A stretch of 64,000 nucleotides of DNA from Devosia sp. Root685 (GCF_001427875.1 NZ_LMHK01000002.1:1-64000); one strand, 5' to 3'; positions 34,009 to 43,516 are shown, counted from the stretch's first letter. Notes: a model not told the origin generated them from the letters alone. Numbers and translations: made by a program.

Positions 34009-34629
34009 ATGGCTCAGACCAAAGTGCTCAAGGCACAGGCGCGTAACGCAGTGGGCAAGGGGGCCGCTCGCGAAGCTCGTCGTCAGGGACTCGTTCCCGC
34101 TGTTATTTATGGTGACAAGAAGCCCCCCGTCGCCGTTTCCGTGGCCTATAAGGACGCGCTGAAGTTCATCTACGCCGGTGGCTTCAAGTCCCACATGCTC
34201 GACCTCGACGTCGATGGCACGATCCACAAGGTCATCCCGCGCGATTACCAGCTCGACGTCGTCATGGATCAGCCGATCCACATCGACTTCCTGCGCGTCG
34301 CCAAGGGCGCCAAGATCAACGTTCAGGTTCCGGTTCACTTCGAAAACGAAGAAGCCAGCCCCGGCCTGAAGCGTGGCGGCACGCTGAACATCGTGCACCA
34401 CACGCTCGACCTGACCGTTTCTGCGGATAGCATCCCGGAATTCGTGACCGTCGATCTGACCGGCCTCGATATCGGTGACACCGTCCACATCTCGAACATC
34501 AAGCTGCCCAAGGGCGCTGCTGACCACAGCCACGAAGAAGACGTGACGATCGCCACGATCGTTGCTCCTTCCGCGCTGAAGTCCAGCGGCGGTGACGCCG
34601 CTGCCGAAGAAGAAACGACCGCCGAGTAA
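34009..34629 (+). CDS. rplY: 50S ribosomal protein L25 (CTC type)
   Basis: 206 residues: N-terminal L25 domain that binds 5S rRNA (VLKAQARNAVGKGAAREARR, GLVPAVIYGDKKPP) plus the C-terminal TL5/CTC beta domain (GLKRGGTLNIVHHTLDLTV, then SADSIPEFVTVDLTGLDIGD). The acidic tail (AAAEEETTAE) is common. The ATG at 34009 (MAQTKVLK) matches the family start. Codon choice is visibly different from the neighbours (more gtt, cgt), as expected for a highly expressed gene. Followed by its own terminator, then pth. Confidence 0.95.
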   Translation: MAQTKVLKAQARNAVGKGAAREARRQGLVPAVIYGDKKPPVAVSVAYKDALKFIYAGGFKSHMLDLDVDGTIHKVIPRDYQLDVVMDQPIHIDFLRVAKGAKINVQVPVHFENEEASPGLKRGGTLNIVHHTLDLTVSADSIPEFVTVDLTGLDIGDTVHISNIKLPKGAADHSHEEDVTIATIVAPSALKSSGGDAAAEEETTAE

Positions 34630-34652
34630 TCGGTTTCGTTTCCAAACGTTTT

Positions 34653-34680
34653 AGGGGCGGCCTTCGGGTCGCCCCTTTTC
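34653..34680 (+). terminator. Intrinsic terminator of rplY
   Basis: aggggcg (34653-34659) with cgcccct (34670-34676), followed by tttctttt. A REP-like ttcccgcgaaagcgggaa palindrome follows at about 34699-34717. Confidence 0.8.
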
Positions 34681-34802
34681 TTTTCCACCCTCGGTGTCAT
34701 TCCCGCGAAAGCGGGAATCTCCGTTTTGAAGCACCGGGGCTTCTCACGGCAGGCAGCTACGGCTATTCCCTTTCCTACTCGTTGTTTTGAATAGAGCGCG
34801 CC

Positions 34803-35519
34803 ATGAAACTGCTTGTCGGGCTGGGCAATCCGGGCGGCCAATATGAAGGCAATCGCCACAATATCGGCTTCATGGCCGTGGACGCGATCGCGCGCGCCAA
34901 CGGTATTTCCGGCTGGAAATCCAAGAATTCCGGCCTTATCGCCGAAGGCAGCATCGGCCCCGAGCGCGTCCTGCTGCTCAAGCCCCAGACTTTCATGAAC
35001 AAGTCCGGCGACAGCGTGCAAAAGGTCGCCAGCTTCTACAAAATCACCCCCGCCGACATCATCGTCTTCTACGACGAACTCGACCTCGCCCCCGGCAAAG
35101 TCCGCGTCAAAGTGGGCGGCGGCAATGGCGGCCACAATGGTCTGCGTTCCATCGACCCGCAGATCGGCCTCGACTACAAACGCGTCCGCCTCGGCATCGG
35201 CCACCCCGGCAAGGAATTCGTCACCCACCACGTCCTCGGCGACTTCGCCAAGGCCGACAAGACCTGGCTCGATCCCCTCCTCGACGACATCGGCCGCCAC
35301 GCCGGCATGCTACTCGCGGGCGATGACGCCGGCTTCATGAACAAGCTGGCCCTATCAGCCAAGGGAGGCGAAGGCGGCGGCGGCGGTCCCCAATCCTCCC
35401 CCGCCCCCAAAGCCCAAAGCCACATCCGCCAGGCCCGCGAGAGCAAACCCCAGGTGGACGTGCCAAAGTCCGGCCCCATGGCCGACATGCTCAACAAGTT
35501 GTTTGGCAAGGGCGAGTAG
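34803..35519 (+). CDS. pth: Peptidyl-tRNA hydrolase
   Basis: Releases peptides from prematurely dropped peptidyl-tRNA. 238 residues, longer than the ~190-residue norm because of a Gly/Pro/Gln-rich C-terminal extension from about residue 185, a feature seen in other Hyphomicrobiales. Catalytic residues present: Asn and His in GLGNPGGQYEGNRHNIGF, Asp in VFYDELDLAPGK and Asn in GGNGGHNGLRSI. In related genomes ychF normally follows on the same strand; here the melA-agp island intervenes and ychF is inverted. Confidence 0.95.
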   Translation: MKLLVGLGNPGGQYEGNRHNIGFMAVDAIARANGISGWKSKNSGLIAEGSIGPERVLLLKPQTFMNKSGDSVQKVASFYKITPADIIVFYDELDLAPGKVRVKVGGGNGGHNGLRSIDPQIGLDYKRVRLGIGHPGKEFVTHHVLGDFAKADKTWLDPLLDDIGRHAGMLLAGDDAGFMNKLALSAKGGEGGGGGPQSSPAPKAQSHIRQARESKPQVDVPKSGPMADMLNKLFGKGE

Positions 35520-35613
35520 CCCTCTCACGCACGGAGCCTCCCCTCGCCCCTTGAGGGAGAGGGACAGACCAACTTTGCGTTCAGCAAATTGATCAGGGTG
35601 AGGGGTATCCCTC

Positions 35614-35745
35614 AGTAGCCCTCATGGTGAGGCGCTTTGCGCAGCAAAGCCTCGAACCACGAGGGCGTGGCACGAAGCCTCCACTCACCCGCCCTCGTGG
35701 TTCGAGGCTGCGCTTCGCTCCGCACCTCACCATGAGGTCTTCGGA
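35614..35745. repeat. 55-bp dispersed repeat, locus E (inverted pair)
   Basis: Forward copy 35614-35672 (cctcatggtgaggcgctttg ... accacgagggcgtggcac) and inverted copy about 35691-35745 (gccctcgtggttcgaggctg ... cacctcaccatgagg), about 20 nt apart. Confidence 0.85.
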
Positions 35746-35811
35746 GCAAAAAGGCCCCGGCGTTTTCGCACCGAGGCCTCAATCTCACATAACTCAGCTC
35801 GTAGGTTGTAT

Positions 35812-35935
35812 GGACAGTTGAGTCAGAGCGAGTCGAAAATGGTGGTCTTCGAGACCCGGAGCGGAGCGTACATCAGTACGTGAGCGCCGGAAGCGCAGAA
35901 GACTGCCATTTGCAGACCGCTATGGCCAACTGACC
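35812..35935 (+). ncRNA. ~125-nt structured element, copy 3 of 3 (possible small RNA)
   Basis: Outer arms ggacagttgagtcagagcg (from 35812) and cgctatggccaactgacc (to 35935) pair. The middle stem reads gtcttc/gaagac where copies 1 and 2 have gttttc/gaaaac, a compensatory change. The core hairpin is cgtac-atca-gtacg. It ends 8 nt from the melA stop and may also end the agp-mel transcript. Confidence 0.45.
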
Positions 35936-35942
35936 GCATGAC

Positions 35943-37310
35943 CTAAGCGACCCGCTGCTTCCGCGGCCCCCGCGCCCATTCCGGCAACATGGTCCCGTGA
36001 GCCTCGAGCAAATCATCCACCACATTCCAGATCTGATCCAGATCCAGTTCCGCAGCCGTATGCGGGTCCATCATCGCGGCATGATAGATATGCTCGCGAT
36101 TTTCCTCGATCAGCGCCCGAACCGTCAGTTCCTGCACATTGATATTGGTGCGGATCAGCGCCGTCAGCTGCGGCGGCAATTCGCCGATATAGGTCGGCTG
36201 CAACCCGTTATCGTCCACAAGGCAAGGCACTTCCACCGCCGCATTATGCGGCAGCGAGGTGATCACCCCATTATTGCGGAGGTTGCCATAAATCACCGAA
36301 GGCTCGCCCGTCCAGACCGAGTTGACGATGGACGAAGCATATTCCTTGGACTGCTTGACCTCGATCCGGTCGGCCTTCTTGTATTCTTCCGAAGTGCGCT
36401 TCCAGTTGGCGATCTGCTCGACGCAGCGCTTGGGATATTCATCCAGCGGAATGCCGAATTTTTCGATGATATCCTCGCGCCCTTCCTTGATGAAATAGGG
36501 CGTGTATTCGGCAAAGTGCTCCGAGCTCTCGGTCACAAAGTACCCAAGCCGCGTCATCATCTCGTAGCGCACCTTGTTCGGGCAGCGCGGGTTCCAGCCG
36601 GGCTTCGGCGCACGGCCCTCGCGATAGGCGCGGTGCAGTTCAGGATAGAGATCCTTGTAGGTCCCGTCCGCCTGGCGGTGCTCGAACTTGAGATAGAAGG
36701 CCATGTGGTTGATACCGGCCGAGCGATAGCGGATTTCCTCGTAGGGAATGTCGAGGTCGTGCGCCAATTCCATGGCCGTGCCCTGCACCGAGTGGCAGAG
36801 GCCGACCTGCTTGATCGTCGGATACTTTTCCGAGATCGCCCAGGTATTTATCGCCATCGGGTTGACGTATTGCAGCATGATCGCGTCGGGCGCCACTTGC
36901 AGCATATCCTCGCAAATGCTCCACAAATGCGGCACGGTCCGCAGCCCACGCATGATGCCGCCAACGCCAAGCGTATCGGCAATCGTCTGGCGCAGATTGT
37001 ACTTCTTGGGCACGTCGAAATCGACGACCGTGGAAGGCTCATAGCCGCCGATCTGGAAGCAGACGACGACGAAATTGGTGCCGTCCAGCGCCTGGCGCTG
37101 GTTGGAGAACGTTTCCACCGTCGCCGGCACGCCCAGCGTTGCCACCAGCTTCTTGGCGATGATGGCGCTTTCCTCAAGCCGTGTCGGATTGATGTCCATC
37201 AGGCGGATCTGCGCGCCGGCCAGCGCCGGGCGCTGCAGAATATCGCCGACGATATTCTTCATGAACACCGAGGAACCAGCCCCGATGAAGGTAATCTTTG
37301 GGTTTGCCAT
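35943..37310 (-). CDS. melA: Alpha-galactosidase, glycoside hydrolase family 4
   Basis: 455 residues, as in other MelA proteins. Family GH4 hydrolyses by an NAD-dependent, metal-assisted redox mechanism. N-terminal NAD site KITFIGAGSSVFMKNIVGDI; the metal-ligand motif is CHSV (Cys172-His173) in GLCHSVQGTA, the variant known for alpha-galactosidases; SAGINHMAFYL carries the second His ligand. It is the last gene of the agpA-B-C-D-melA unit, so melibiose and raffinose-type sugars imported by Agp are likely substrates. The ATG at 37310 has ggag upstream. Confidence 0.9.
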   Translation of the reverse strand: MANPKITFIGAGSSVFMKNIVGDILQRPALAGAQIRLMDINPTRLEESAIIAKKLVATLGVPATVETFSNQRQALDGTNFVVVCFQIGGYEPSTVVDFDVPKKYNLRQTIADTLGVGGIMRGLRTVPHLWSICEDMLQVAPDAIMLQYVNPMAINTWAISEKYPTIKQVGLCHSVQGTAMELAHDLDIPYEEIRYRSAGINHMAFYLKFEHRQADGTYKDLYPELHRAYREGRAPKPGWNPRCPNKVRYEMMTRLGYFVTESSEHFAEYTPYFIKEGREDIIEKFGIPLDEYPKRCVEQIANWKRTSEEYKKADRIEVKQSKEYASSIVNSVWTGEPSVIYGNLRNNGVITSLPHNAAVEVPCLVDDNGLQPTYIGELPPQLTALIRTNINVQELTVRALIEENREHIYHAAMMDPHTAAELDLDQIWNVVDDLLEAHGTMLPEWARGPRKQRVA

Positions 37311-37330
37311 GTCGTAAAAAACTCCAGTCG

Positions 37331-38995
37331 TCAGGCAGCAATTTCGAATGCGGCGCGGACAAGCCGGGCCGTATATTCGGTTTGGGGATTGGTGAGAACT
37401 TCGTTGACCGGCCCCTGCTCCACGATCTTGCCGTGTTGCATCACCATCACCCGATGGCAAAGGGCCCGCACGACCTTCAGGTCATGCGAAATGAAGAGAT
37501 AGGAGAGGCCCTTCTCGTTCTGCAGTTTTCGCAAGAGATCGATGATCTGGGCCTGCACCGAAAGGTCGAGCGCCGAAGTCGGCTCGTCGAGGAGGATGAA
37601 TTCGGGCTCGAGCGCAATTGCCCTTGCGATGGCGATACGCTGGCGCTGCCCACCCGAAAATTCATGCGGAAAGCGGTTGAGAATAGTGTCCGGCATGCCC
37701 GCATCGCGCAGCGCCTGCCGCACCCGCTCCAGCCGCTCATTGCGGTTGGCCCCGAGCCCGTTGACGATCAGCCCTTCCTCGATGATCTGGCCGATCGACA
37801 TGCGCGGATTAAGGCTCGCAAACGGGTCCTGGAACACGATCTGCATCCGGCTCCGCAGCGGCCGCATCGCCTTGCGATCCTTGTCATGGATCGGTTCGCC
37901 ATCAAAGAAGATTTGCCCGCCCTGATTGCCGATCAGCCGGATCAGCGCCTGCCCGAACGTGGTCTTGCCCGAGCCGCTCTCGCCCACGATCCCGAGCGTT
38001 TCATGCCGCATCAGCTTGATGTCGAGATTGTCGACGGCCTTCAGTTCAAAAAAGTCCGGATTGAACATGCCGCCGCGCTTGAGCGTATAGGTGACCTTCA
38101 CCTCCTTGCCCTCCAGCACCGTCTCGTGCACGCCCTCTTCGAGCGGCAGCGCCGTGCCTTTGGGTTCGGACGCCAGCAGATGCCGCGTATAGGCGTGCTG
38201 CGGATTGGCAAACAGCGCCTCGGTCTCGTTGTGCTCCTGCACAGCCCCGTTCTGCATCACATAGACATAGTCGGAAAACTGCCGCACCACGGTCAGGTCA
38301 TGGGTGATCAGGATCACCGCCATGCCATACTTGTCCTTCAAATCCTTGATCAGATTAAGGATTTGCGCCTGCACCGTCACGTCGAGCGCCGTCGTCGGCT
38401 CGTCGGCGATAAGAACATCCGGCCGGTTCGCCAGCGCCATGGCGATCATCACGCGCTGCCGCTGCCCGCCCGAAAGCTGGTGCGGATAGTTGTTCAACCG
38501 CGCGCGCGGTTCAGGAATCTGCACCTCTTCGAGCAGCTTCTCCGCCCGCTTCATCGCCTCCTGCTTGGAGACGCGATTGTGCAGATGGATGATCTCGCAA
38601 ATCTGCTGACCGACCGTATAGACCGGGTTCAGCGAGCTCATCGGCTCCTGAAAGATCATGGCAATGTCATTGCCGCGCAGTTTTCGCATGTCGCGGTCGG
38701 TCATACCAACGACATTCTTGCCCGAAAGCGTAATCCGCGTGTTCTTGCCAATGGTCGCGCGCTTGGTCAGCAGCTTCATCAGCGTGCGCGCCGTCACCGA
38801 TTTACCCGAGCCGCTCTCCCCCACAAGCGCAATCGTCTCGCCCTTATGCAGTTGAAACGACACATCCTTCACCGCCTGCACCACCCCGCCCTCGACCTTG
38901 AAGTCAACGGCGACATTGCGAGCATCGAGGATCAGTTCGCGTCCATGCGATCCGAGATCAAGCCGTTCAGCGGGCGCAAAATTGCTTGTTGTCAT
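37331..38995 (-). CDS. agpD: Alpha-galactoside ABC transporter, fused double ATP-binding protein
   Basis: 554 residues with two complete nucleotide-binding domains in one chain, corresponding to fused OppD and OppF types. First half: GESGSGKSVTARTLM, SGGQRQRVMIAMAL, VLIADEPTTALDVTV. Second half: GESGSGKTTFGQALI, SGGQRQRIAIARAI, FILLDEPTSALDLSV. Both sets of Walker A, signature, Walker B and H-loop (ITHDL, ISHDL) are intact. This layout and gene order match the Sinorhizobium agp-mel cluster. It lies 10 nt after agpC. ATG at 38995. Confidence 0.9.
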   Translation of the reverse strand: MTTSNFAPAERLDLGSHGRELILDARNVAVDFKVEGGVVQAVKDVSFQLHKGETIALVGESGSGKSVTARTLMKLLTKRATIGKNTRITLSGKNVVGMTDRDMRKLRGNDIAMIFQEPMSSLNPVYTVGQQICEIIHLHNRVSKQEAMKRAEKLLEEVQIPEPRARLNNYPHQLSGGQRQRVMIAMALANRPDVLIADEPTTALDVTVQAQILNLIKDLKDKYGMAVILITHDLTVVRQFSDYVYVMQNGAVQEHNETEALFANPQHAYTRHLLASEPKGTALPLEEGVHETVLEGKEVKVTYTLKRGGMFNPDFFELKAVDNLDIKLMRHETLGIVGESGSGKTTFGQALIRLIGNQGGQIFFDGEPIHDKDRKAMRPLRSRMQIVFQDPFASLNPRMSIGQIIEEGLIVNGLGANRNERLERVRQALRDAGMPDTILNRFPHEFSGGQRQRIAIARAIALEPEFILLDEPTSALDLSVQAQIIDLLRKLQNEKGLSYLFISHDLKVVRALCHRVMVMQHGKIVEQGPVNEVLTNPQTEYTARLVRAAFEIAA

Positions 38996-39005
38996 TTTCG
39001 CGTCC

Positions 39006-40193
39006 TCAATAGGGGTCGATGGCATCGCGCAGGCCGTCACCCAGCGCGTTGAAGGCAAAGACGGTGATCAGCACGAAGATCACCGGCGAGAGGATCCAGG
39101 GATAAGACCCGATCACCGAGAACGTCCCCGTATCCTGCAACATCAGCCCCCACGAAATCAGCGGCGGCTTCACGGCGAAGCCTAAAAACCCGAGGAAACT
39201 CTCAAGCAGCACGACACTCGGAATAGCCAGCGTGATCGACACGATGATGTGGCTCAACACATTGGGCAGGATATGCCGCGTAATGATCCGCCCGTCCGAA
39301 GACCCGACGGCAATCGCTGCCCGAACATAATCGATCCGCGCCAGCGACAGCGTTTTCGACCGCACCTCGCGGCTCAACTGCGCCCACCCCAACACCGCCA
39401 TGACGAAAATCACAAACGTCAGAAACACATTGGACGGCGCGGTGACGGGTATCAGCGAGGTCAGCGCCAGGTAGAGCGGCAATTGCGGAAAGGCCAACAC
39501 GAACTCGACAAACCGCTGCACCCACGCGTCAAGCCGCCCCCCGATATAGCCCGAGGTGATACCGACCAGCGTGCCGACAACCGTCGTCAGCGCCACCACC
39601 ACCAGAGCAATGGTCAACGAAATCCGCGACCCGACAATGCCGCGCGAAAGAATATCGCGCCCAAACTTGTCCGTCCCCAACAGCTGGATCGGCCGTCCAT
39701 CGGTCGAGCCGAAAAAGTGGATATTGGACGGAATGACCCAGAAGAAATTGTACGCATAGCCCGGCACGAAAAACCCGGTCGGCGTCGGATTATCCAGCAC
39801 CGGCCCCGTCAGCGGCTGAAAGGTGATGGGATCGAACTCCCCCGTATCTCCAATGGGATAAACCCACGGAATAAGGCTGAAATTGCCGTCCGGATTCTCA
39901 AACGCAATCACGTCCGGCGGCGCAAATGGCAGGTTCGTCGCCTTGGGGTCCATCGGCGCAAAAAAGTCCGAGAAAATCGACACGAAAATCAGCAGCGCCA
40001 CCAGCACCAGCCCGATCATACCCATGGTCGAGCGCCGGAACCGGCGCCACACCAGCGCCCCATAAGTCTCGTTGCCCGAGCCATAGCGCGACACGACCGG
40101 CGCCGCATTCGCCTCTTCGGCCGGCGTCGGCGCCGCCCCGCCCGCCACGTCGGTCGGCAGCGGAATGCTTGAACGTGTATCGTCCCGGCTCAT
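39006..40193 (-). CDS. agpC: Alpha-galactoside ABC transporter permease (DppC-like)
   Basis: 395 residues, longer than usual DppC because of a ~45-residue polar N terminus and a large periplasmic insertion between the first two membrane helices (residues ~80-165, with GFFVPGYAYNFFWVIPSNIH and LGTDKFGRDILSRGIVGSR). The EAA loop is VRAAIAVGSSDGRIITRHIL. The insertion is typical of oligosaccharide-type members of this family. Start overlaps the agpB stop by 4 nt. Confidence 0.88.
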   Translation of the reverse strand: MSRDDTRSSIPLPTDVAGGAAPTPAEEANAAPVVSRYGSGNETYGALVWRRFRRSTMGMIGLVLVALLIFVSIFSDFFAPMDPKATNLPFAPPDVIAFENPDGNFSLIPWVYPIGDTGEFDPITFQPLTGPVLDNPTPTGFFVPGYAYNFFWVIPSNIHFFGSTDGRPIQLLGTDKFGRDILSRGIVGSRISLTIALVVVALTTVVGTLVGITSGYIGGRLDAWVQRFVEFVLAFPQLPLYLALTSLIPVTAPSNVFLTFVIFVMAVLGWAQLSREVRSKTLSLARIDYVRAAIAVGSSDGRIITRHILPNVLSHIIVSITLAIPSVVLLESFLGFLGFAVKPPLISWGLMLQDTGTFSVIGSYPWILSPVIFVLITVFAFNALGDGLRDAIDPY

Positions 40194-41200
40194 TCTGCCT
40201 TCCCTCCCAGACGAACCCGCGGATCGAGCGCAACCAGCAGCAGATCGGAAATGATATTGCCGATGATCAGCGTCGTCGCGAGCACCAGCATGAAGGTCGC
40301 CGTCACATAGACGTCGCCCACCCCCATGGAGCCCACAATCGCCGGCCCGACAGTCGCAAGACCGAACACAATGGCGACTTCGATTTCGCCCGTGAGCATG
40401 TAGGGCAGCACCACGCCCTGATAGGCGACCAGCGGATGCAGCGCATTGGGCACGGCATGCTTCATGATCACGGCGCTTTCCGGCAGGCCCTTGGCCCGCG
40501 CCGTCTCGACATATTGGCTATTGAGCACGTCGAGGAGGTTGGCGCGCATCACGCGCATATTGTAGGCGAGCCCGCCAAAGGTGGCGATAAACACCACCGG
40601 CCACACATGCTGCACGAGGTTGACGAATTTGTCCCAGCTCCACGGCGCCCCGCCATAGCGGGCCGAGAAGAACATCCCCACCTCGCTGACGTTCAATTTG
40701 AAAACCAGCAGGTACAAAATAATGATCGCCAGCAAAAACCGCGGGATCGTCATGCCGAGGAACGAGACGATGCCCAAGAGCGTGTCGACCCAAGAATACT
40801 GCCGCGTCGCCGCAACGATGCCGAGGCCGATGCCCAGCAGCGACGCGAGGATATGGCACACGAGAGCCAGCGCGATCGTCGCCGGCAGGCGCTCCATCAC
40901 CACGGTGCCCACGGGCTTGTTGTAGAAAAACGAGTGGCCGAAATCGAACCGGGTCACGATGCCGGTGATCCAGCGGAAATACTGCATGATGATCGGATCG
41001 TTGAGGCCATTGGCCTGCCGATAGATCTCCGCCTGCGCCTCGGCCTGCGGCGCCGGAACGCCACCCTGATTGATCAGCATCGAGCGGATCGTATCGCCAT
41101 AGTCGCCCGGAGGCGCCTGAATGATGGCAAACGTCACGACGCTGAGCAGGAACAGCAGCGGTATCGCGCCAAGAATGCGAAAGACAAGAAATCGAAGCAT
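40190..41200 (-). CDS. agpB: Alpha-galactoside ABC transporter permease (DppB-like)
   Basis: 336 residues, six membrane helices. MLRFLVFRILGAIPLLFLLS at the N terminus and the EAA loop YVETARAKGLPESAVIMKHA, then VPNALHPLVAYQGV mark the DppB/OppB family. The periplasmic loop after helix 1 is long (residues ~30-95). ATG at 41200 with gaagagg. It is separated from agpA by 243 nt that hold a REP-like element and a hairpin. Confidence 0.88.
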   Translation of the reverse strand: MLRFLVFRILGAIPLLFLLSVVTFAIIQAPPGDYGDTIRSMLINQGGVPAPQAEAQAEIYRQANGLNDPIIMQYFRWITGIVTRFDFGHSFFYNKPVGTVVMERLPATIALALVCHILASLLGIGLGIVAATRQYSWVDTLLGIVSFLGMTIPRFLLAIIILYLLVFKLNVSEVGMFFSARYGGAPWSWDKFVNLVQHVWPVVFIATFGGLAYNMRVMRANLLDVLNSQYVETARAKGLPESAVIMKHAVPNALHPLVAYQGVVLPYMLTGEIEVAIVFGLATVGPAIVGSMGVGDVYVTATFMLVLATTLIIGNIISDLLLVALDPRVRLGGKAE

Positions 41201-41249
41201 TAAGGCCTCTTCGGGAACTAAATGATCCTCACCCGTCCCCACAAACACC

Positions 41250-41325
41250 GGCTGTCATCCCGGCCTTGAGCCGGGACCCATCTTGAGATCTCAGGATGGC
41301 CCCCGGCCTTCGCCGGGGTGACAAC
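41250..41325. repeat. REP-like palindromes between agpA and agpB
   Basis: gtcatcccggccttgagccg followed by ggacccatcttgagatctca and a second hairpin with ccccggccttcgccggggtg. Same family as 123-180. Confidence 0.7.
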
Positions 41326-41407
41326 GGAGTGTTTTGCAGGTCCCCGAACACTGCAAGCACAGGTCCGGTTGGCTCGGCGCCTCGCCTCTATGAGGAGGGG
41401 GTTGAAT

Positions 41408-41431
41408 GAGGGGCGGCTCACACCGCCCCTC
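41408..41431 (-). terminator. Hairpin just downstream of agpA
   Basis: gaggggcgg (41408-41416) with ccgcccctc (41423-41431) on the agpA transcript's 3' side. There is no strong T run, so it more likely protects the agpA message or dampens read-through to agpB, as is common after binding-protein genes. Confidence 0.55.
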
Positions 41432-41443
41432 GGCTTTGTCAAA

Positions 41444-43516
41444 TCACACCGGGCCAGCACCGCCTGGCTTGCCGGGCAGCGTTTCCGGATGCAGTTCGAA
41501 GTCGCCCTGCTTGTCTTCCGGCACGAACACCCGTTCGCGGATGATGTTGTCTTCAGCCCAGTTGAACATGAAGATCGGTGCACCAGCCGGGATATTGGCG
41601 AAGCGCTTGTTGATGATCAGCGCACCCGGATACTGGGTGAGACCCACCGTGTAGATGTTCTCGGTATAGATGTGCTGATACTGCTTCATCAGTTCGGCGC
41701 GTTCGGCATTGTCGCTCGACGAGATGAACTTGTTGACGATATCAACCAGTTCCTGCTCGAAAGGCAGCACATCCACGGTGCCGTCGGTTCCCCCACGATG
41801 GAAGAAGCTGGTGCGCGGCCCCGTCGGGGCAAGCTGCGCCGTGCCCTGAACCACCGAGACCATTTCCGATCCCTGGCGGCGAACATGCCAGTCGAACTGG
41901 CCTGCCTGCTGCATGTCATCGCGCGCCGTACCCGACTGGAAGTTCGCAATCACGCGAATGCCAAGCGGTTCCATCTGCGCGATAACGCCTTCGGCAAGGT
42001 TGGTGTCGGTGCCGTAGTCGGTATTCGCGAGGACGGTGATTTCCACATCCGGGCCGCCATCGGGGAAGTTGCGGATGCCATTGCCATCGGTATCGACAAG
42101 GCCGATTCCGTCAAGCAAGGCGCCTGCGGCCTCGATATTGTACGGATAATAGACAGTGGACGCCTTGTCGTAATAGGCCGTGCCGGCATAAAGCCCGCCC
42201 GGATAGATGGCCGTGAACGGACCACGCACCAGCGATTCACCCAGGCGCTGACGATCGACGGCGATCGAGATTGCCTTGCGGAAATCGAGGTTGCGGTTGA
42301 GTTCGCGGACACGCTGGGCGCGTTCGTCGGGTTCACCCCAGCCATTGGCCGAAAGGTTCATTTCGAGCGCATAGCCGATGGTGCGGGCACCAAACTGCAG
42401 GCGGGCCGGCGCGCTGTCCTCAGCCGAGCGACGCAGCGCTTCGACATAGCTTTCGGCCTGTTCGAGGTTCGAGAAGTCGCCCGAACCGGCAACAGCCTGA
42501 ACGTCGCGGTCAGCCCAGGTCGAGAGGCGATAGTGCATCTCGTTGAGATAGGGCAGCTGGTTGCCGTTCTCGTCCACCTTCCAATAATAGGGGTTGCGGC
42601 GCATGACGATGATATCGTCGGGACGATATTCGACCGGCACCCATGCACCCATCACCGGAATATTCATATATTCGGGCGGGAAGGCGTTCTTGTACTGCTC
42701 GTATGTATTCGACGGCTTATATTTCGGATGCTCGGGCTTGAGGATATGGCTCGGGCCGGGGCAGAACGAACCATAGGCCATCGCATAGAGATACTGCGTC
42801 GGGCGGACATCCTTGAACGTCCACTTGATCGTATAAGGATCAAGCGCTTCCAGCGTCGTGCCGACACCAAAGGTTTCCGGCGTCGCATTGTTGAGCGGGG
42901 TCACGTTGGGGTCGTTGACGTTGTCGTTCCAGAAGAACATCACGTCGTCGGCGTCGAAGGCATCGCCATCAGACCACTTTGCACCCTCGATCAGGTGCAT
43001 GGTCAGCTCGTGCCCATCCTCGGACCATTCCCAGCTTTTCGCCAGGTTCGGCATCGGCTCAAGCTCGTCGGCCTTGACCTCGAACAGGGGTCCGGTGCGC
43101 GTCAGACATTCGGAAAGCCCGATATCGATACCGCCCCAACCCTGGCTCTGGCCGCCGATATAGTTCCAGCCTTCCGGCCGTCCGCCGATAACGTGACGCA
43201 TGGTGTCGCCGTAAACGCCGATGCCCTCCGGCATATTGCCGGTCTTGTAGACCATCGGCTCCTTGGGCAGGCGCTCGGCCACCGGTGGCAGCGTGCCGGC
43301 GTCGACATATTTCGAGGTCACCCAGTCGGGTTCATGATATTCGGGCAGTGCTTTATATTCGAGGATATCGCTGATCGAGACGAATGTGGGTTCGCTCAGC
43401 GCGGCGAATTCCGGCGGATCCGGCAGCTCGCCGGTCAGTTCCTGCGCCGGAATGGCAAGCATGGAGACGGACAGCAAAAGTCCTGCCCCGCCAAGGGCAT
43501 AGATAGGTTTTCTCAA
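41444..43516 (-). CDS. agpA: Alpha-galactoside ABC transporter substrate-binding protein (SBP_bac_5 family)
   Basis: 690 residues, the long form of the Opp/Dpp binding-protein family used for oligosaccharides. Signal peptide in the first ~26 residues (KPIYALGGAGLLLSVSMLAI). Family hallmarks: PMPNLAKSWEWSEDGHELTM, AKWSDGDAFDADDVMFFWND, YPYNIEAAGALLDGIGL. The TTG at 43516 is preferred because gggagg lies 5-6 nt upstream; the open frame reaches 43549. Divergent from agpT, first gene of the operon. Similarity in length and context to Sinorhizobium AgpA is the basis of the name. Confidence 0.88.
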   Translation of the reverse strand: MRKPIYALGGAGLLLSVSMLAIPAQELTGELPDPPEFAALSEPTFVSISDILEYKALPEYHEPDWVTSKYVDAGTLPPVAERLPKEPMVYKTGNMPEGIGVYGDTMRHVIGGRPEGWNYIGGQSQGWGGIDIGLSECLTRTGPLFEVKADELEPMPNLAKSWEWSEDGHELTMHLIEGAKWSDGDAFDADDVMFFWNDNVNDPNVTPLNNATPETFGVGTTLEALDPYTIKWTFKDVRPTQYLYAMAYGSFCPGPSHILKPEHPKYKPSNTYEQYKNAFPPEYMNIPVMGAWVPVEYRPDDIIVMRRNPYYWKVDENGNQLPYLNEMHYRLSTWADRDVQAVAGSGDFSNLEQAESYVEALRRSAEDSAPARLQFGARTIGYALEMNLSANGWGEPDERAQRVRELNRNLDFRKAISIAVDRQRLGESLVRGPFTAIYPGGLYAGTAYYDKASTVYYPYNIEAAGALLDGIGLVDTDGNGIRNFPDGGPDVEITVLANTDYGTDTNLAEGVIAQMEPLGIRVIANFQSGTARDDMQQAGQFDWHVRRQGSEMVSVVQGTAQLAPTGPRTSFFHRGGTDGTVDVLPFEQELVDIVNKFISSSDNAERAELMKQYQHIYTENIYTVGLTQYPGALIINKRFANIPAGAPIFMFNWAEDNIIRERVFVPEDKQGDFELHPETLPGKPGGAGPV

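Larger units (their letters stand above)
35520..35942. other. 423-nt intergenic region made of repeats
   Basis: Holds an inverted pair of the 55-bp repeat (locus E) and structured element copy 3. It also has a ctcccctcgccccttgaggg stretch (about 35537-35556). No gene seen. It marks the left border of the catabolic island. Confidence 0.7.

Noticed and set aside
37298-39052. 584-codon open frame opposite agpD
   Set aside because: Antisense shadow of the double ATPase gene; no recognisable domain and no ribosome binding site.
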